This document shows, piece after piece, positions 17,131 through 26,873 of a stretch of 64,000 nucleotides of DNA. This DNA comes from Spiribacter sp. 2438. GTDB taxonomy: Bacteria; Pseudomonadota; Gammaproteobacteria; Nitrococcales; Nitrococcaceae. The translations under genes and the position numbers were made by a program. The notes under the pieces were generated by a model. It searched no databases, was not told where the DNA came from, and was given only the letters and a program-made list of their open reading frames with translations. Every line of letters begins with the position of its first letter. Position 1 is the stretch's first letter. The stretch spans positions 682,001 to 746,000 of the forward strand of contig NZ_CP046046.1 in the NCBI RefSeq assembly GCF_009676705.1, given 5' to 3'.

Positions 17131-18533
17131 ATCACCCCGCGCCTGCAATGTGCGACCCGATTACGGCACTCACGGACCCGAAGCTACTAGCTCCGATGCT
17201 ACCGGGCGTCGATTCGGGATCGTGGGATGCGTGGCTGGATGTTGTACGCGGGCTGTATGGGATGCCCGTCGAAGATGCGGATCGCTGGCGGCAGCTAACG
17301 GGCAGAAAGCCGCCTGAGCAGACGCTCCGGCAGGCGTATGCGCTGGCGGGCAGACGTGGTGGGAAAACCGCGATCAGCGCCGCGCTGGCAATCTATGAGA
17401 CGTGCCTGCGGGACTGGTCCGCACTCGCGGCACCGGGCGAGCGGATCGTGGGCGCGGTAGTCGCGGCAGACCGGCGGCAGGCTGGGCAGGCCATGCGGTA
17501 CATGGTTGGCGGGCTCGAGGCCAGTCCGGTGCTCAGGGGCATGATCGAGCGCACCACCACCGAGTCCGTGGATCTGGCAGGTGGTGTCGAGCTGGCGGTG
17601 ATGACGGCATCCCATCGGTCGATCCGGGGGCGATCATTCGCGGTGCTCATCGCCGATGAGCTGGCCCATTGGCAGGCGGATGGCATGAACCCGGACGTTG
17701 AGATCCTTCGCGCTGCGGAGCCCGCGCTGGCGCTGACGGATGGGCTGCTGCTGGGCATATCGACGCCGCACCGGCGGGACGGCGTGCTGTACTCCAGATA
17801 CCAGCGAAACTGGGGCCGCGACGATGCGCCCGCGCTGGTGATTCAGGCACCGAGCACGACGATGAACCCGCGACTGCCGCAGTCACTGGTGGATGACGCG
17901 CTGGCGGAGGATGAGCCGGCGGCGCGGTTCGAATACCTTGCCGAGTTTCGAGATGACCTCGCCAGTTTCGTAGACCGCACACTCGTGGAGTCACTTGTGT
18001 CTGACGTGGCCGAGCGCCCGCCAGAGCGGGGGCATCGCTATCGGGCCTTTGTTGACGTGTCCGGTGGGCGAGGCGATTCGTTTACATGGGCCATAGCGCA
18101 CAACAAAGGTCAGACCGCCATGCTCGATCTGGTGCGTGAGGTTCGACCGCCATTCAACCCCACCGAGGTGGTGGCCCGGTGCGCGGAGGACATTCAGCGC
18201 TACCGGCTGCGCGAAGTTACTGGCGACCGCTACGCGGGCGAGTGGGTGACGGAGGCATTCGGCACGGCTGGCGTGAAGTACCAGCCAAGCGAGAAGAATC
18301 GCTCGGAGTTGTATCTGGACCTGTTGCCCATGATGACGGCGGGGCAGGTGGAGTTGCTGGAGCATGACCGGCTGGTGAGTCAGTTGGCGTCGCTCGAGCG
18401 ACGGACAAGAACCGGAGGCAGGGACAGCGTGGACCACCCCCGAAACGGGAGTGATGACGTTGCAAACGCCGCGGCAGGGGCGCTGGTGGCAGCGCCTCGA
18501 GTTAGCGGGATTCACAAACTCAATACATGGTGA
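17127..18533 (+). CDS. terL: Phage terminase large subunit (packaging ATPase/nuclease)
   Basis: 468 aa. The ATPase domain has a Walker A-like AGRRGGKT (residues 74-81), an adenine-motif region around GERIVGAVVAADRRQAGQA, and Walker B in VLIADELAHW. The C-terminal RNase H-like nuclease has YRAFVDVSGGRGDSF as its first acidic motif, RLREVTGDRYAGEWV as the second, and SDDVANAAAGAL near the end. It would pump DNA into a prohead. No portal, protease or capsid gene follows, so the capsid would have to come from a helper, or the structural genes have been deleted. Confidence 0.9.
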   Translation: MNHPAPAMCDPITALTDPKLLAPMLPGVDSGSWDAWLDVVRGLYGMPVEDADRWRQLTGRKPPEQTLRQAYALAGRRGGKTAISAALAIYETCLRDWSALAAPGERIVGAVVAADRRQAGQAMRYMVGGLEASPVLRGMIERTTTESVDLAGGVELAVMTASHRSIRGRSFAVLIADELAHWQADGMNPDVEILRAAEPALALTDGLLLGISTPHRRDGVLYSRYQRNWGRDDAPALVIQAPSTTMNPRLPQSLVDDALAEDEPAARFEYLAEFRDDLASFVDRTLVESLVSDVAERPPERGHRYRAFVDVSGGRGDSFTWAIAHNKGQTAMLDLVREVRPPFNPTEVVARCAEDIQRYRLREVTGDRYAGEWVTEAFGTAGVKYQPSEKNRSELYLDLLPMMTAGQVELLEHDRLVSQLASLERRTRTGGRDSVDHPRNGSDDVANAAAGALVAAPRVSGIHKLNTW

Positions 18534-18653
18534 CCAGCAATGCGTGCATTCCGAACCGATGACTGAGCCAGCAATCCGGCCCTTCGTTATGACGGCCAGT
18601 TGCCACCGCGCCGAGGGCGCCGCCCTGCTGAGACAAGGCCGATCAATTATAGG

Positions 18654-18682
18654 ATGGGCCAACCCGAAGGTTTCGGGCTGGC
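18654..18682. terminator. Hairpin downstream of terL
   Basis: A 13-base stem with one mismatch (GGGCCAACCCGAA / TTCGGGCTGGCCC) and a GGT loop lies between convergent terL and the outer-membrane protein gene. There is no U-tract on the plus side, so it may be a weak bidirectional terminator. Confidence 0.4.
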
Positions 18683-18745
18683 CCTCTAGCATGTACCTTA
18701 ATGCCTAGCACAGCCCTGATGCTCAAACAAAGCCATGCCCTATTT

Positions 18746-19366
18746 TTAGAAATGATAAACGATACCGAGATCAACGGTCTGTTCAATCGGATCGAAATCT
18801 ACGTCATCGACTGTCTCGTCGGAATAATCATAGCGCATGGCTTCTAGCCGAAGGCCGATATTCTGAGAGGCCATGTACTCAACTCCAAGCCCAATGCCGA
18901 CTCCAGTGAAGTCTTCATCCCCGCTACCAACGTCGTCGAACGATAATTCGAATTCCCTCTCGCCATATGCAATTTTGCCGTATATCAGAAGCCCTGGATT
19001 TGGAACAAAGCCAATTCTCGCTGCTACTGCATAGCCGTCTCCAGTCTCTGCATCAACCCGGTCTCCGTCAATATTGGCCACTCGCCCGTCGAGATTGTTT
19101 GTAAGCGTATATTGACCTTCCGCTCCGAAATAAAACTGGCCTTGCTGCACACCGTAGCCCGCGATTACATCCAACTTGGTGAATATGCTATCTTCGATTC
19201 CGAGATTAAGAACATCGCCGTCGGCGTCTTCTTCAATGGTAGCAGATGTGAACAGACCAGTGGAGCCACCTATATAAGCACCGGTGAAATCTGCATTCGC
19301 GGACGAACCAAAACCCAGCAAAATAAGACCTGAAAAAGCAGTTGCCAATTTTTTCGCTCTATTCAT
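18746..19366 (-). CDS. Outer-membrane beta-barrel protein (opacity/OmpA-barrel type)
   Basis: 206 aa with a signal peptide (FSGLILLGFGSSANA, cut before DFTG). The mature chain alternates polar and hydrophobic residues, with barrel strands such as GAYIGGSTGLF, FYFGAEGQYTL and VDLGIVYHF. The terminal Phe is the usual BAM recognition signal. I use the ATG at 19366, preceded by GGGGAT. It is on the opposite strand to the phage genes, noticeably richer in A/T, and placed like a lysogenic-conversion cargo gene. A role in phage exclusion or surface change is speculation. Confidence 0.75.
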   Translation of the reverse strand: MNRAKKLATAFSGLILLGFGSSANADFTGAYIGGSTGLFTSATIEEDADGDVLNLGIEDSIFTKLDVIAGYGVQQGQFYFGAEGQYTLTNNLDGRVANIDGDRVDAETGDGYAVAARIGFVPNPGLLIYGKIAYGEREFELSFDDVGSGDEDFTGVGIGLGVEYMASQNIGLRLEAMRYDYSDETVDDVDFDPIEQTVDLGIVYHF

Positions 19367-19545
19367 TTCTACTATCCCCAATGGTTTTATGTCTTCCTTA
19401 AAAAAACGATGCTTACATGGATCTCTCCGTTTTTTAGAATATGTCGCATTCCTTTGGAGGCGTCAACTATTGTTTAAAGTCGAATCTTACCGATAAACAT
19501 TAGGGATATTACAAAGCTTTTCGGTGTGGAGATATGCGAGAAACG

Positions 19546-20040
19546 GTGATCTTGCCCAGTAACAGTGGACACTCGATTAAGTCGCTATCCGGGCTTCGAA
19601 CGCATCGGGGCTGATGTATCCGAGGGCAGAATGGCGACGGGTTCGGCTGTACTCCACTTCGATGTGCTCGAAAAGGGCTTGGCGCACGGCATCGGGGTGC
19701 ATCAGCGACACATCGTGGATGCTTTCGACCTTCAGGCTGTGGAAGAAGCTTTCCACCACCGCATTATCGTAGCAATTGCCACGGCCGCTCATGCTGGCGA
19801 TCAGCCCGTAGCGACGGATCAGGTTGCGATGGTCCCAGCCACAGTAAACGCTGCCACGCTCGGTGTGCATGATCACACCGCTCGGCTCGCCACGCCGGGC
19901 CAGCGCCGCTCGCAGCGCCGCGCAGGCAAGCTCAGCGTCGATGCGCGTGCTGGTCGCCCAGCCGATCACCTTGCGCGTGCACAGATCCAGAACCACTGCG
20001 AGGTAAAGCCAGCCCTGGGTAGTCCGCAGGCCGGTGATAT
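19546..20040 (-). pseudogene. IS3-family transposase (orfB) 3' fragment with IS end
   Basis: The minus strand encodes the DDE domain of an IS3-type orfB without its start: DITGLRTTQGWLYLAVVLDL, then MHTERGSVYCGWDH (the second catalytic Asp of the usual HSDRGSQY is Glu here) and GRGNCYDNAVVESFF. The frame opens abruptly near 20040, where element DNA resumes. The IS end is at about 19546 (GTGATCTTGCCCAGTAACAG), and the same 101 bases recur at 62801. Orf A and the 5' half of orf B are absent. Confidence 0.8.
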
Positions 20041-20092
20041 CACTGGGCGTGCCGAGGCGCTCGATTACCGCATCGAGGCGTTGCTCGGCTGA
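20041..20092 (+). pseudogene. 3' stub of a plus-strand element gene (tentative)
   Basis: Right of the IS3 fragment a plus-strand frame ends with AEALDYRIEALLG and a stop at 20092, about 50 bases before a plus-strand terminator. It could be the tail of an element gene whose body was lost with the IS event. The opposite strand also has a coiled-coil-like reading here, so the assignment is weak. Confidence 0.25.
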
Positions 20093-20143
20093 CGTGGCGC
20101 GCTGCTCTGCGGCGTCGGCGCGCCGGTCCCAATGAAAGCGGCA

Positions 20144-20174
20144 CCCCCGTGGCTTATGGCTGCGGGGGTTTTTT
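20144..20174 (+). terminator. Rho-independent terminator at the element's right end
   Basis: CCCCCG pairs with CGGGGG across a 12-base loop and is followed directly by six T residues. It reads on the plus strand, although the only intact gene here is on the minus strand. That supports loss of a plus-strand operon between terL and this point. Confidence 0.65.
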
Positions 20175-20346
20175 AATGCCCTGACACCGCCACCCGATAC
20201 TCACGAGCAAGCTGCTCACGAGTGCCATGCCCCTCGGACACGAGGTAGTCGATGTAAATCCTGAGCCCCTCTTCGGCATGCTCACGGGTGGGCAAGTCGC
20301 CTGAGAACCGCCCACCCTTTTTCTTGTGGGTGATGTAGTGCGGCAT
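20173..20346 (-). CDS. 57-aa protein next to the right attachment site
   Basis: Small protein starting MPHYITHKKKGGRFSGDLPT and continuing with an acidic-helical part (EEGLRIYIDYLVSEGHG). Codon use and length look genuine. It is the last gene before attR and points into the element. No family recognised; small genes at this position in satellites are often regulatory, which is speculation. Confidence 0.5.
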   Translation of the reverse strand: MPHYITHKKKGGRFSGDLPTREHAEEGLRIYIDYLVSEGHGTREQLAREYRVAVSGH

Positions 20347-20409
20347 TCTAGGTTGTGACTAAGTTGTGACTAATGCGTTTCGGGTTGTCGGGCGGCGCTA
20401 GCTAAGTGG

Positions 20410-20466
20410 TTGTTTTTATTGGCTCCCCGGGACGGATTCGAACCGCCGACCCAGTGATTAACAGTC
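20410..20466. repeat. Right attachment site (within tRNA-Asn)
   Basis: 57-base copy matching 12071-12127 with one mismatch. It covers the CCA end, T arm and anticodon region of the intact tRNA gene. Repeat-to-repeat distance is 8339 bases, the size of the integrated element plus one repeat. Confidence 0.92.
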
Positions 20467-20494
20467 ACTCGCTCTACCGCTGAGCTACCGGGGA
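20420..20494 (-). tRNA. tRNA-Asn (GTT)
   Basis: On the minus strand the 75-nt gene starts TCCCCGGTAGCTCAGC and ends CCGGGGAGCCA. The 7-base acceptor stem pairs fully, the anticodon loop is CTGTTAA (anticodon GTT, asparagine), GGTTCGAATCC is the T arm, and CCA is encoded. Its 3' half is the integration target of the neighbouring element and was restored by the attachment-site duplication. Confidence 0.96.
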
Positions 20495-20571
20495 ATTGCT
20501 GATTGGCCGAAGCGCGTAGTGTAGCGATTCGGGCCGCGTCGTCAACCGGCGCGGCCCGGGGTCGCCGGGCC

Positions 20572-21762
20572 TCAGTCGCGGCCGAAAACGCCTTCCAGCC
20601 GGTCCATGGCCTTCTCGAGATTCTCCATGCTGGTGGCATAGGAGATCCGCGCATGGCCTGACAGGCCAAAAGCGGTCCCGGGCACCAGGGCCACGTTGGC
20701 CTCCCCGATCAGGTACTCAGCCAGTTCGGTGTCGGTGTCCACAGCGTCCAGCGCCTTCATGGCGCCACTGACGTCGGGGTAAGCATAAAAGGTGCCGTCC
20801 CCGGCGATGCAACTGACCCCTTGCATGGCGTTCAGTCGTTCCACCACATAGTCATGCCGCTCCCGAAAGGCCTTGAGCATCGGCTCGATGACCCCCTGAT
20901 CGCCGTCCAGGGCGGCCACCGAGGCCGCCTGGGAAATGGAGCTGGGGTTGGAGGTGCTCTGGGACTGGATTTTTTTCATGGCGCCGATCAGGGGAGCCGG
21001 ACCCGCGGCATAGCCGATGCGCCAGCCGGTCATGGCATAGGCCTTGGAGACGCCATTCACCAGCACCGTGCGGTCCGCCAGATCCGGGCAGGCCATGGCG
21101 ATGTTGGAAAATCCTTCCTCCGTCCAGAGGATGTGCTCGTAGATATCGTCACTGACGATGACAATGTCGGGATGGCCCCGCAGCACCTCGCCCAGAGCCT
21201 GCAGTTCCGCCCGGGAGTAGGCGCTGCCCGTGGGGTTGGACGGGCTGTTGAGCACCACCGCGCGGGTGCGCTCGGTGATCGCGTTGGCGAGCTGCTCCGG
21301 CGTGATTTTGAATCGCTGGGTCTGGTCGGCCTCGACAATCCTGGGTACGCCGTCGGCCAACAGAACCATGTCGGGATAGGACACCCAGAATGGCGCCGGA
21401 ATCACCACCTCGTCGCCTTCGTTCAGCAGGGCGGTGAACAGGTTATAGAGGCTCTGCTTGGCGCCGCTGGACACCAGAATCTGGTTGCCCTCGTAGTGCA
21501 GCCCGCTGTCCCGCTCGAATTTGGCCTGAATGGCCTGCTTCAGCGCCGGGGTGCCGTCCACCGGTGTATAGCGGGTCTGGCCCGAGCGGATCGCCTGGAT
21601 GGCGGCTTCGCTGATATGCTGCGGTGTATCAAAGTCGGGCTCGCCCGCGCCCAGCCCGATGATGTCATGACCCGCGGCCCGCATCTCCGCCGCTCGGGCG
21701 GTCACGGCCATGGTCGGTGAGGGTTTGACGCGCTGAACCCGGCCGGCAAGTTGAATATCCAA
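20572..21762 (-). CDS. aspC: PLP-dependent aspartate aminotransferase (class I, AspB/AATase type)
   Basis: Transfers the amino group of aspartate to 2-oxoglutarate (396 aa). The PLP lysine is in VNGVSKAYAMTGWRIGYAAG; SSGAKQSLYN and NSPSNPTGSAYS are cofactor-site motifs, and the C-terminal HARISYATS carries the substrate carboxylate arginine. The most likely start is a TTG at 21762 with GGAGG about 9 bases upstream. It is divergent from uvrB with a 67-base gap. Aspartate is the probable main substrate, though related subgroup-I-gamma enzymes also accept prephenate. Confidence 0.87.
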   Translation of the reverse strand: MDIQLAGRVQRVKPSPTMAVTARAAEMRAAGHDIIGLGAGEPDFDTPQHISEAAIQAIRSGQTRYTPVDGTPALKQAIQAKFERDSGLHYEGNQILVSSGAKQSLYNLFTALLNEGDEVVIPAPFWVSYPDMVLLADGVPRIVEADQTQRFKITPEQLANAITERTRAVVLNSPSNPTGSAYSRAELQALGEVLRGHPDIVIVSDDIYEHILWTEEGFSNIAMACPDLADRTVLVNGVSKAYAMTGWRIGYAAGPAPLIGAMKKIQSQSTSNPSSISQAASVAALDGDQGVIEPMLKAFRERHDYVVERLNAMQGVSCIAGDGTFYAYPDVSGAMKALDAVDTDTELAEYLIGEANVALVPGTAFGLSGHARISYATSMENLEKAMDRLEGVFGRD

Positions 21763-21829
21763 GGATGGCCTCCATTAATGATTCCCTGGCGGGGAATGAT
21801 ACGCGAATCGGCAACAGGGCTGCATTGGC

Positions 21830-23860
21830 ATGAGCAATGACCACCACTTCAATCTGAAAAGCGAATTCGAGCCGGCGGGGGATCAGCCCACGGCGATCAC
21901 GACCCTCGCCGAGAGCCTCCGGGCCGGCCATGATCATCAAACACTGCTGGGTGTCACCGGGTCGGGCAAGACCTTCACCATGGCGAGCCTGATTGCCCGG
22001 GAGCAGCGCCCGGCGGTGATTCTGGCGCCCAACAAGACCCTCGCCGCCCAGCTCTATGGCGAGATGAAGGCGTTCTTCCCGGACAACGCGGTGGAGTATT
22101 TCGTCTCTTACTACGATTACTACCAGCCCGAGGCCTATGTGCCCGCCTCGGACACGTTTATCGAGAAAGACGCCTCGGTGAACGAGCACATTGAGCAGAT
22201 GCGACTGTCCGCCACCAAGGCGATTATCGAGCGCCGGGATACCATCATCGTCGCCTCGGTGTCGTCAATTTACGGCCTGGGGGATCCCACTGCTTACCTC
22301 GAAATGGTATTGCACCTCGCCCGGGGCGAGCAGGTGGATCAGCGCCGTATCCTGCGCCGTCTCGCCCAGCTTCAGTACGCCCGCAACGACGTGGAATTCT
22401 CCCGCGGCACCTATCGAGCCCGGGGGGATGTCATCGATATCTTCCCGGCGGAGTCCGAGGATGAGGCGGTCCGGGTGGAGCTCTTTGATGACGAGATCGA
22501 AAGCCTGGCCTGGTTTGATCCGCTGACCGGCGAGATCCTCCGGCGCGTGCCGCGTCTGACCATCTATCCCAAGTCCCATTACGTCACGCCCCGGGAGACC
22601 GTGCTCGCCGCCATTGACCAGATCAAAGGCGAGCTTAAGGAACGCCTGGAGGAGTTGCGCCAGGCCGGGCGGCTGCTGGAGGCCCAGCGGCTGGAGCAGC
22701 GTACCCAGTTTGATCTGGAGATGATGCAGGAGCTGGGCTACTGCAATGGCATCGAGAACTACTCGCGCTATCTCTCCGGCCGCGGACCCGGCGAGCCGCC
22801 ACCCTGCCTGTTCGACTACGTGCCGGAAGACGCCATTCTCTTCATCGACGAATCCCACGTCACCGTGAGTCAGGTGGGGGGCATGTTCCGCGGCGATCGG
22901 GCCCGCAAGGAGACCCTGGTGGAGTACGGGTTCCGGCTGCCCTCGGCGCTGGATAACCGGCCGCTCAAGTTCGAGGAATTTGACGTCATTGCGCCGCAGC
23001 GCATCTATGTTTCTGCCACCCCCGGACCCTATGAGCAGACCCACTCGGCGGTGGTGGCCGAGCAGGTGGTTCGGCCCACCGGCTTGGTGGATCCCGCGGT
23101 GGAAGTGCGACCCGCCGGCACCCAGGTGGACGATGTGCTCGGCGAGATCCGGGAGCGCAGCGACGCGGGCGAGCGGGTACTGGTGACCACCCTGACCAAG
23201 CGCATGTCCGAAGATCTGACCGAGTATCTGGCTGAAAACGGCGTCCGGGTCCGGTACCTGCACTCCGACATCGACACGGTAGAGCGCACCGAGATCATTC
23301 GGGACCTGCGCCTGGGCGAGTTTGATGTGCTGGTCGGCATCAACCTGCTGCGGGAGGGGCTGGATATCCCGGAAGTCTCCCTGGTGGCGATCCTGGATGC
23401 GGACAAGGAAGGCTTCCTGCGGGCCGAGCGCTCACTGATTCAGACCATCGGCCGAGCGGCGCGCAACGTGAATGGCCGTGCCATTCTCTACGCGGACGAA
23501 GTGACCAATTCCATGCGCCGGGCCATGGACGAAACGGAGCGGCGGCGTGAAAAGCAGCTGGCCCACAATGCCGAGCACGGCATCACGCCCCAGGGAATTC
23601 GCAAGGCGATTGCGGATGTCATGGAGCGCGGCGGCGCCAGTGCGCCGGATACCGCCGAGCATTATGCCGAGGTCGCCGAGGAGGCCCGTGCCTACGCCGA
23701 CCTCAGCACCGCCCAGGCGGTGAAGCGCATTCGCGAGCTGGAGCAGCAGATGCATCAGCACGCCCGCAATCTGGAATTCGAGGAAGCGGGGCGGTTGCGT
23801 GACGAAATCAAGCGCTTGCAGCGCCATGCCCTGGGCGAGCCGGACCGGGATACCGGCTAG
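21830..23860 (+). CDS. uvrB: Excinuclease ABC subunit B
   Basis: Damage-verification helicase-like subunit of nucleotide excision repair, 676 aa, normal length. Walker A is [10 protein letters not shown] (residues 42-51) and the beta-hairpin [12 protein letters not shown] is intact. FIDESHVTV is the DEAD-like box and [17 protein letters not shown] is motif VI. The C-terminal UVR domain ([20 protein letters not shown]) binds UvrC. No clear LexA box is visible upstream. Confidence 0.97.
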   Translation: MSNDHHFNLKSEFEPAGDQPTAITTLAESLRAGHDHQTLLGVTGSGKTFTMASLIAREQRPAVILAPNKTLAAQLYGEMKAFFPDNAVEYFVSYYDYYQPEAYVPASDTFIEKDASVNEHIEQMRLSATKAIIERRDTIIVASVSSIYGLGDPTAYLEMVLHLARGEQVDQRRILRRLAQLQYARNDVEFSRGTYRARGDVIDIFPAESEDEAVRVELFDDEIESLAWFDPLTGEILRRVPRLTIYPKSHYVTPRETVLAAIDQIKGELKERLEELRQAGRLLEAQRLEQRTQFDLEMMQELGYCNGIENYSRYLSGRGPGEPPPCLFDYVPEDAILFIDESHVTVSQVGGMFRGDRARKETLVEYGFRLPSALDNRPLKFEEFDVIAPQRIYVSATPGPYEQTHSAVVAEQVVRPTGLVDPAVEVRPAGTQVDDVLGEIRERSDAGERVLVTTLTKRMSEDLTEYLAENGVRVRYLHSDIDTVERTEIIRDLRLGEFDVLVGINLLREGLDIPEVSLVAILDADKEGFLRAERSLIQTIGRAARNVNGRAILYADEVTNSMRRAMDETERRREKQLAHNAEHGITPQGIRKAIADVMERGGASAPDTAEHYAEVAEEARAYADLSTAQAVKRIRELEQQMHQHARNLEFEEAGRLRDEIKRLQRHALGEPDRDTG

Positions 23861-23875
23861 ACCCGCCCCAGGCGG

Positions 23876-25246
23876 TTATTGCCCGTCCTCCTGGAGTTTT
23901 CGGTACAGGGTCCGTCGGCCGATCCCGAGAATTTCCGCGGCGCGGCGGCGATTGCCGCCTACTGCCTGGAGAACCCGACGAATGTGGGCGGCTTCTACGT
24001 CTGCCAGTGGCCCCAGGGTGCGCTCGCCTGCCGGGTCCTGGGGCTCGGCGCCGAGGCGGGTTTCGCCAACTCGGCCCGGCAGATCGCGCTGCCGGATGGC
24101 GGTTCCATCGCAGAAGGCCAGGGCCCGCTCCATGGCATTGGCGAGCTCGCGCACATTGCCTGGCCAGTCATGCAACTGCAGCGCTTCCATCGCGTCCGTC
24201 GCGATGTCCGGGGGCTCCTGCCCCTGGCGTTTCGCGCCCGCCGCCAGAAACCCTGCCGCCAGCGTGCCGATGTCTTCGGCCCGGTCCCGCAGCGGCGGCA
24301 CCGGGATTGTGAAAGTGTCGAGCCGGTAATAGAGATCTTCACGAAAGTCGCCATCCGTTACCGCCCGCTCCAGGTCACGGTGGGTCGCGGCGACGATGCG
24401 CACATCCACCCGGGTCTCTTCATCGGCGCCCACGGGCCGGAGCGACCCATCCTCGAGCACTCGGAGGAGTTTGGCCTGGAGGGCCATGGGCATTTCGCCG
24501 ATTTCATCCAGAAACAGCGTGCCGCCATCGGCGGCAGCCACCAGACCCACCCGATCATGAGCCGCGCCGGTAAAAGCGCCGCGCCGATGGCCAAAGAATT
24601 CGGTTTCCAGGAGGTCGGCCGGCACGCTGGCGCAGTTCACCGCGATGAATGGCCCCCGGTGCCGACCACTCTCTTCATGAATGGCCCGCGCCACCAGCTC
24701 CTTGCCGGTGCCGCTTTCACCGCGAATCAGCACCGGCGCCTCGGTCACGGCGACGCGCTCGATGGCTTCGTAGAGCCGCTGCATGGGCGGGCTGTTGCCG
24801 ACCATGCCCCGAAAACCTTCGCGTCCATGCAGGGCCTCGTAGCCATGAAGTTCGCGCCGCAGTCGGATGTTCTCGAGCACTCGGCCGACGCTGAGGCGCA
24901 GGTGATCAAAGTCCAGCGGCTTGGTCAGAAAGTCATCGGCGTCCTTTTTGAGCGCGCTCACCGCCTGTTCGATGGTGCCGAAGCCGGTGATGAGCACGAA
25001 TCCGAGGGTGCGTCCGGCGGGTTGACGCCGGACATGTTCGAGCAGATCGATGCCGCTGCCGTCGGGCAGGCGCAGGTCACTCACCACCAGGTCCGGCGTG
25101 GACTCCATCAGTCGGTCGCGGGCGTCACTCACGGAGGCCGCGGTCATCACCTGATAGCCGGCTTCCTGGAGCTCCTCGGCCACCAGATTGCGCATGCTGG
25201 CGTCGTCCTCCACCACCAGGATTCGGGGGCTGGGGGTCTGGCTCAT
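23876..25246 (-). CDS. NtrC-family sigma-54-dependent response regulator
   Basis: 456 aa in three domains: receiver (residues 8-125, phospho-Asp in [15 protein letters not shown], Lys in DDFLTKPLD), sigma-54 AAA+ activator ([22 protein letters not shown] for sigma-54 contact, [12 protein letters not shown]), and a C-terminal Fis-type helix-turn-helix ([20 protein letters not shown]). It is phosphorylated by the histidine kinase gene whose stop overlaps its start (ATGA). The target promoters are unknown; the divergently transcribed DUF4168 gene near the kinase is one candidate. Confidence 0.93.
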   Translation of the reverse strand: MSQTPSPRILVVEDDASMRNLVAEELQEAGYQVMTAASVSDARDRLMESTPDLVVSDLRLPDGSGIDLLEHVRRQPAGRTLGFVLITGFGTIEQAVSALKKDADDFLTKPLDFDHLRLSVGRVLENIRLRRELHGYEALHGREGFRGMVGNSPPMQRLYEAIERVAVTEAPVLIRGESGTGKELVARAIHEESGRHRGPFIAVNCASVPADLLETEFFGHRRGAFTGAAHDRVGLVAAADGGTLFLDEIGEMPMALQAKLLRVLEDGSLRPVGADEETRVDVRIVAATHRDLERAVTDGDFREDLYYRLDTFTIPVPPLRDRAEDIGTLAAGFLAAGAKRQGQEPPDIATDAMEALQLHDWPGNVRELANAMERALAFCDGTAIRQRDLPGRVGETRLGAEPQDPAGERTLGPLADVEAAHIRRVLQAVGGNRRRAAEILGIGRRTLYRKLQEDGQ

Positions 25247-26721
25247 GCGCCGGTCTCCGTCTCGGTGCGTGGCAGCCGGAGGCAGAACCGGGCGCCGCCC
25301 AGCTCACCGGGCTTCTCAAGCTGCAATGACCCGCCGTGGCTGCGGGCGATGCCATGGGCCACGGCCAGCCCCAGGCCGGTGCCACTGCCCACGGGTTTGG
25401 TGGTGTGAAACGGCTCGAACAGACGAGCCTGCTCCGCCTGGGGAATGCCTGGGCCATCGTCCTCGACCATGATGTGGTACTCGTCACCGTCGCGCCGGGC
25501 AGTCACCTGAACCCGGCCCGACGGTGCCGCCTGAACGGCATTACGCAACAGGTTGGAAAGGGCTTCTTCAATGCGCGGGGGATCCACCAGCAGTTGGTCA
25601 CCCTGGAGGGCGTTGTCCAGGTCGATTTGTGCGTGGCCCGATGCGACGTCATCCCGGGCGCGATGAACGGCGCTGTCGACGATCTCGCCAAGATCGCTGG
25701 GGCGTCGCTGCAGCGGCCGGGTGCGGGCAAAGTCCATCAGCTGCCGCACGGTGTGGCTGATGCGGGTGACCTCATCGCGCATGCCTTCCAGGGCGTCACG
25801 CACCGCCGGTGACAGTTCCTGCTGGCGGAGCAGCTTCTGGGCACGGCCATCCAGAACCCCCAGCGGCGTGCCCAGCTGGTGGGCAACGCCGGCGGAGAGT
25901 TCGCCAATGGCCGCCAGTTTTCGTGAGGCCTGCAGGTCCGCCTGCAGCTCACTCTCCCGGGTGCGGCGCTGGGCGATTTCCTCGGTGGCCGTGTCGATGC
26001 GCTCCAGCATGGTGTTGAACCCCTCGCTCAATTGACGGATTTCCCGGGGGCCGCTGGGGTTGACCCGATGGTCCAGGCGGCCCTCGGCGGCTTCCTTCAT
26101 CCCCGAGGACAGGGCGGCTAACGGCTTGCCAATGGCCCGCCGATGCCCGACCACCACAATGAGGGACAGCAGCAGGGCCACTCCACCCAATCCGGCGCCG
26201 CCTGCGGTGCGGATGAGTGCCAGCGTGTCCCGCAGCTCATCGGGGTGTCGGGTCAACTGCAGGATGGCGGCAATGCGGCCACCGGACGTGGTCAGGGGCA
26301 TGAAATAGACATGGGTGGGCTCATCGCCCAACGCGGCATAGCCCTCGCTTTGCGGGTCCAGCACGGAAAAGGCTTCGGCCCGTTCATCAGCGAAGCGACG
26401 CACACCGACGCCCGCGCCAGCAAGCAGTTCGCCGTCCCGTCCGTAGATGTGAGCGCCATAGATTCGACCGAAGGAAAAGGCCGATCGCAACGATCGTTGA
26501 AGCAGCACCGGCTCGCCGGTGCGAATGGCCTGGTTGAGTGGCTGTTGCAATGACCGGGCGATGAGCTCGATGTCTTCGCGCATCCGCGCTTCGGCTTCCC
26601 TTTCCAGCCACGACACCGACAGGTACCCGATGACCCCGACGGCCAGCGTAATGGGGAGAACGACACCAAGCAGCAGGGCCGGGAGCAGCGGCAGCGAAGT
26701 GGGTCGAATTGGCAGTGTCAT
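25243..26721 (-). CDS. Membrane sensor histidine kinase paired with the NtrC-type regulator
   Basis: 492 aa from the ATG at 26721, which has AGGA upstream; a longer frame to 26808 has no ribosome site. Layout: membrane helix (about residues 10-32), periplasmic sensor of about 130 residues, second helix ([12 protein letters not shown]), HAMP linker, HisKA with the phospho-His in [17 protein letters not shown], then HATPase_c with [19 protein letters not shown] and [13 protein letters not shown]. The receiver partner follows with a 4-base overlap. The signal is unknown. Confidence 0.93.
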   Translation of the reverse strand: MTLPIRPTSLPLLPALLLGVVLPITLAVGVIGYLSVSWLEREAEARMREDIELIARSLQQPLNQAIRTGEPVLLQRSLRSAFSFGRIYGAHIYGRDGELLAGAGVGVRRFADERAEAFSVLDPQSEGYAALGDEPTHVYFMPLTTSGGRIAAILQLTRHPDELRDTLALIRTAGGAGLGGVALLLSLIVVVGHRRAIGKPLAALSSGMKEAAEGRLDHRVNPSGPREIRQLSEGFNTMLERIDTATEEIAQRRTRESELQADLQASRKLAAIGELSAGVAHQLGTPLGVLDGRAQKLLRQQELSPAVRDALEGMRDEVTRISHTVRQLMDFARTRPLQRRPSDLGEIVDSAVHRARDDVASGHAQIDLDNALQGDQLLVDPPRIEEALSNLLRNAVQAAPSGRVQVTARRDGDEYHIMVEDDGPGIPQAEQARLFEPFHTTKPVGSGTGLGLAVAHGIARSHGGSLQLEKPGELGGARFCLRLPRTETETGA

Positions 26722-26873
26722 CCGGGCAGTTCCTGTGTCATTTCGGCTCAGTTTGACGGGGTGATGGTGGCGGGGATGGCTCCGGGCCGCCGCATCACCA
26801 CTTGGCATCGTCCTTGCACCCTCACAGGTGCTTCCATGATGGAAGGTAACATTTGTTCAAACAGGAGAAATTG

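Noticed and set aside
20821-21720. 299-codon plus-strand frame inside the aminotransferase gene
   Set aside because: Antisense to a clear PLP enzyme; composition typical of shadow translation in GC-rich DNA.
22265-23263. 332-codon minus-strand frame inside uvrB
   Set aside because: Antisense to a complete, conserved uvrB.
23879-25408. 509-codon plus-strand frame over the two-component genes
   Set aside because: Antisense to intact NtrC-type regulator and kinase genes with all catalytic motifs.
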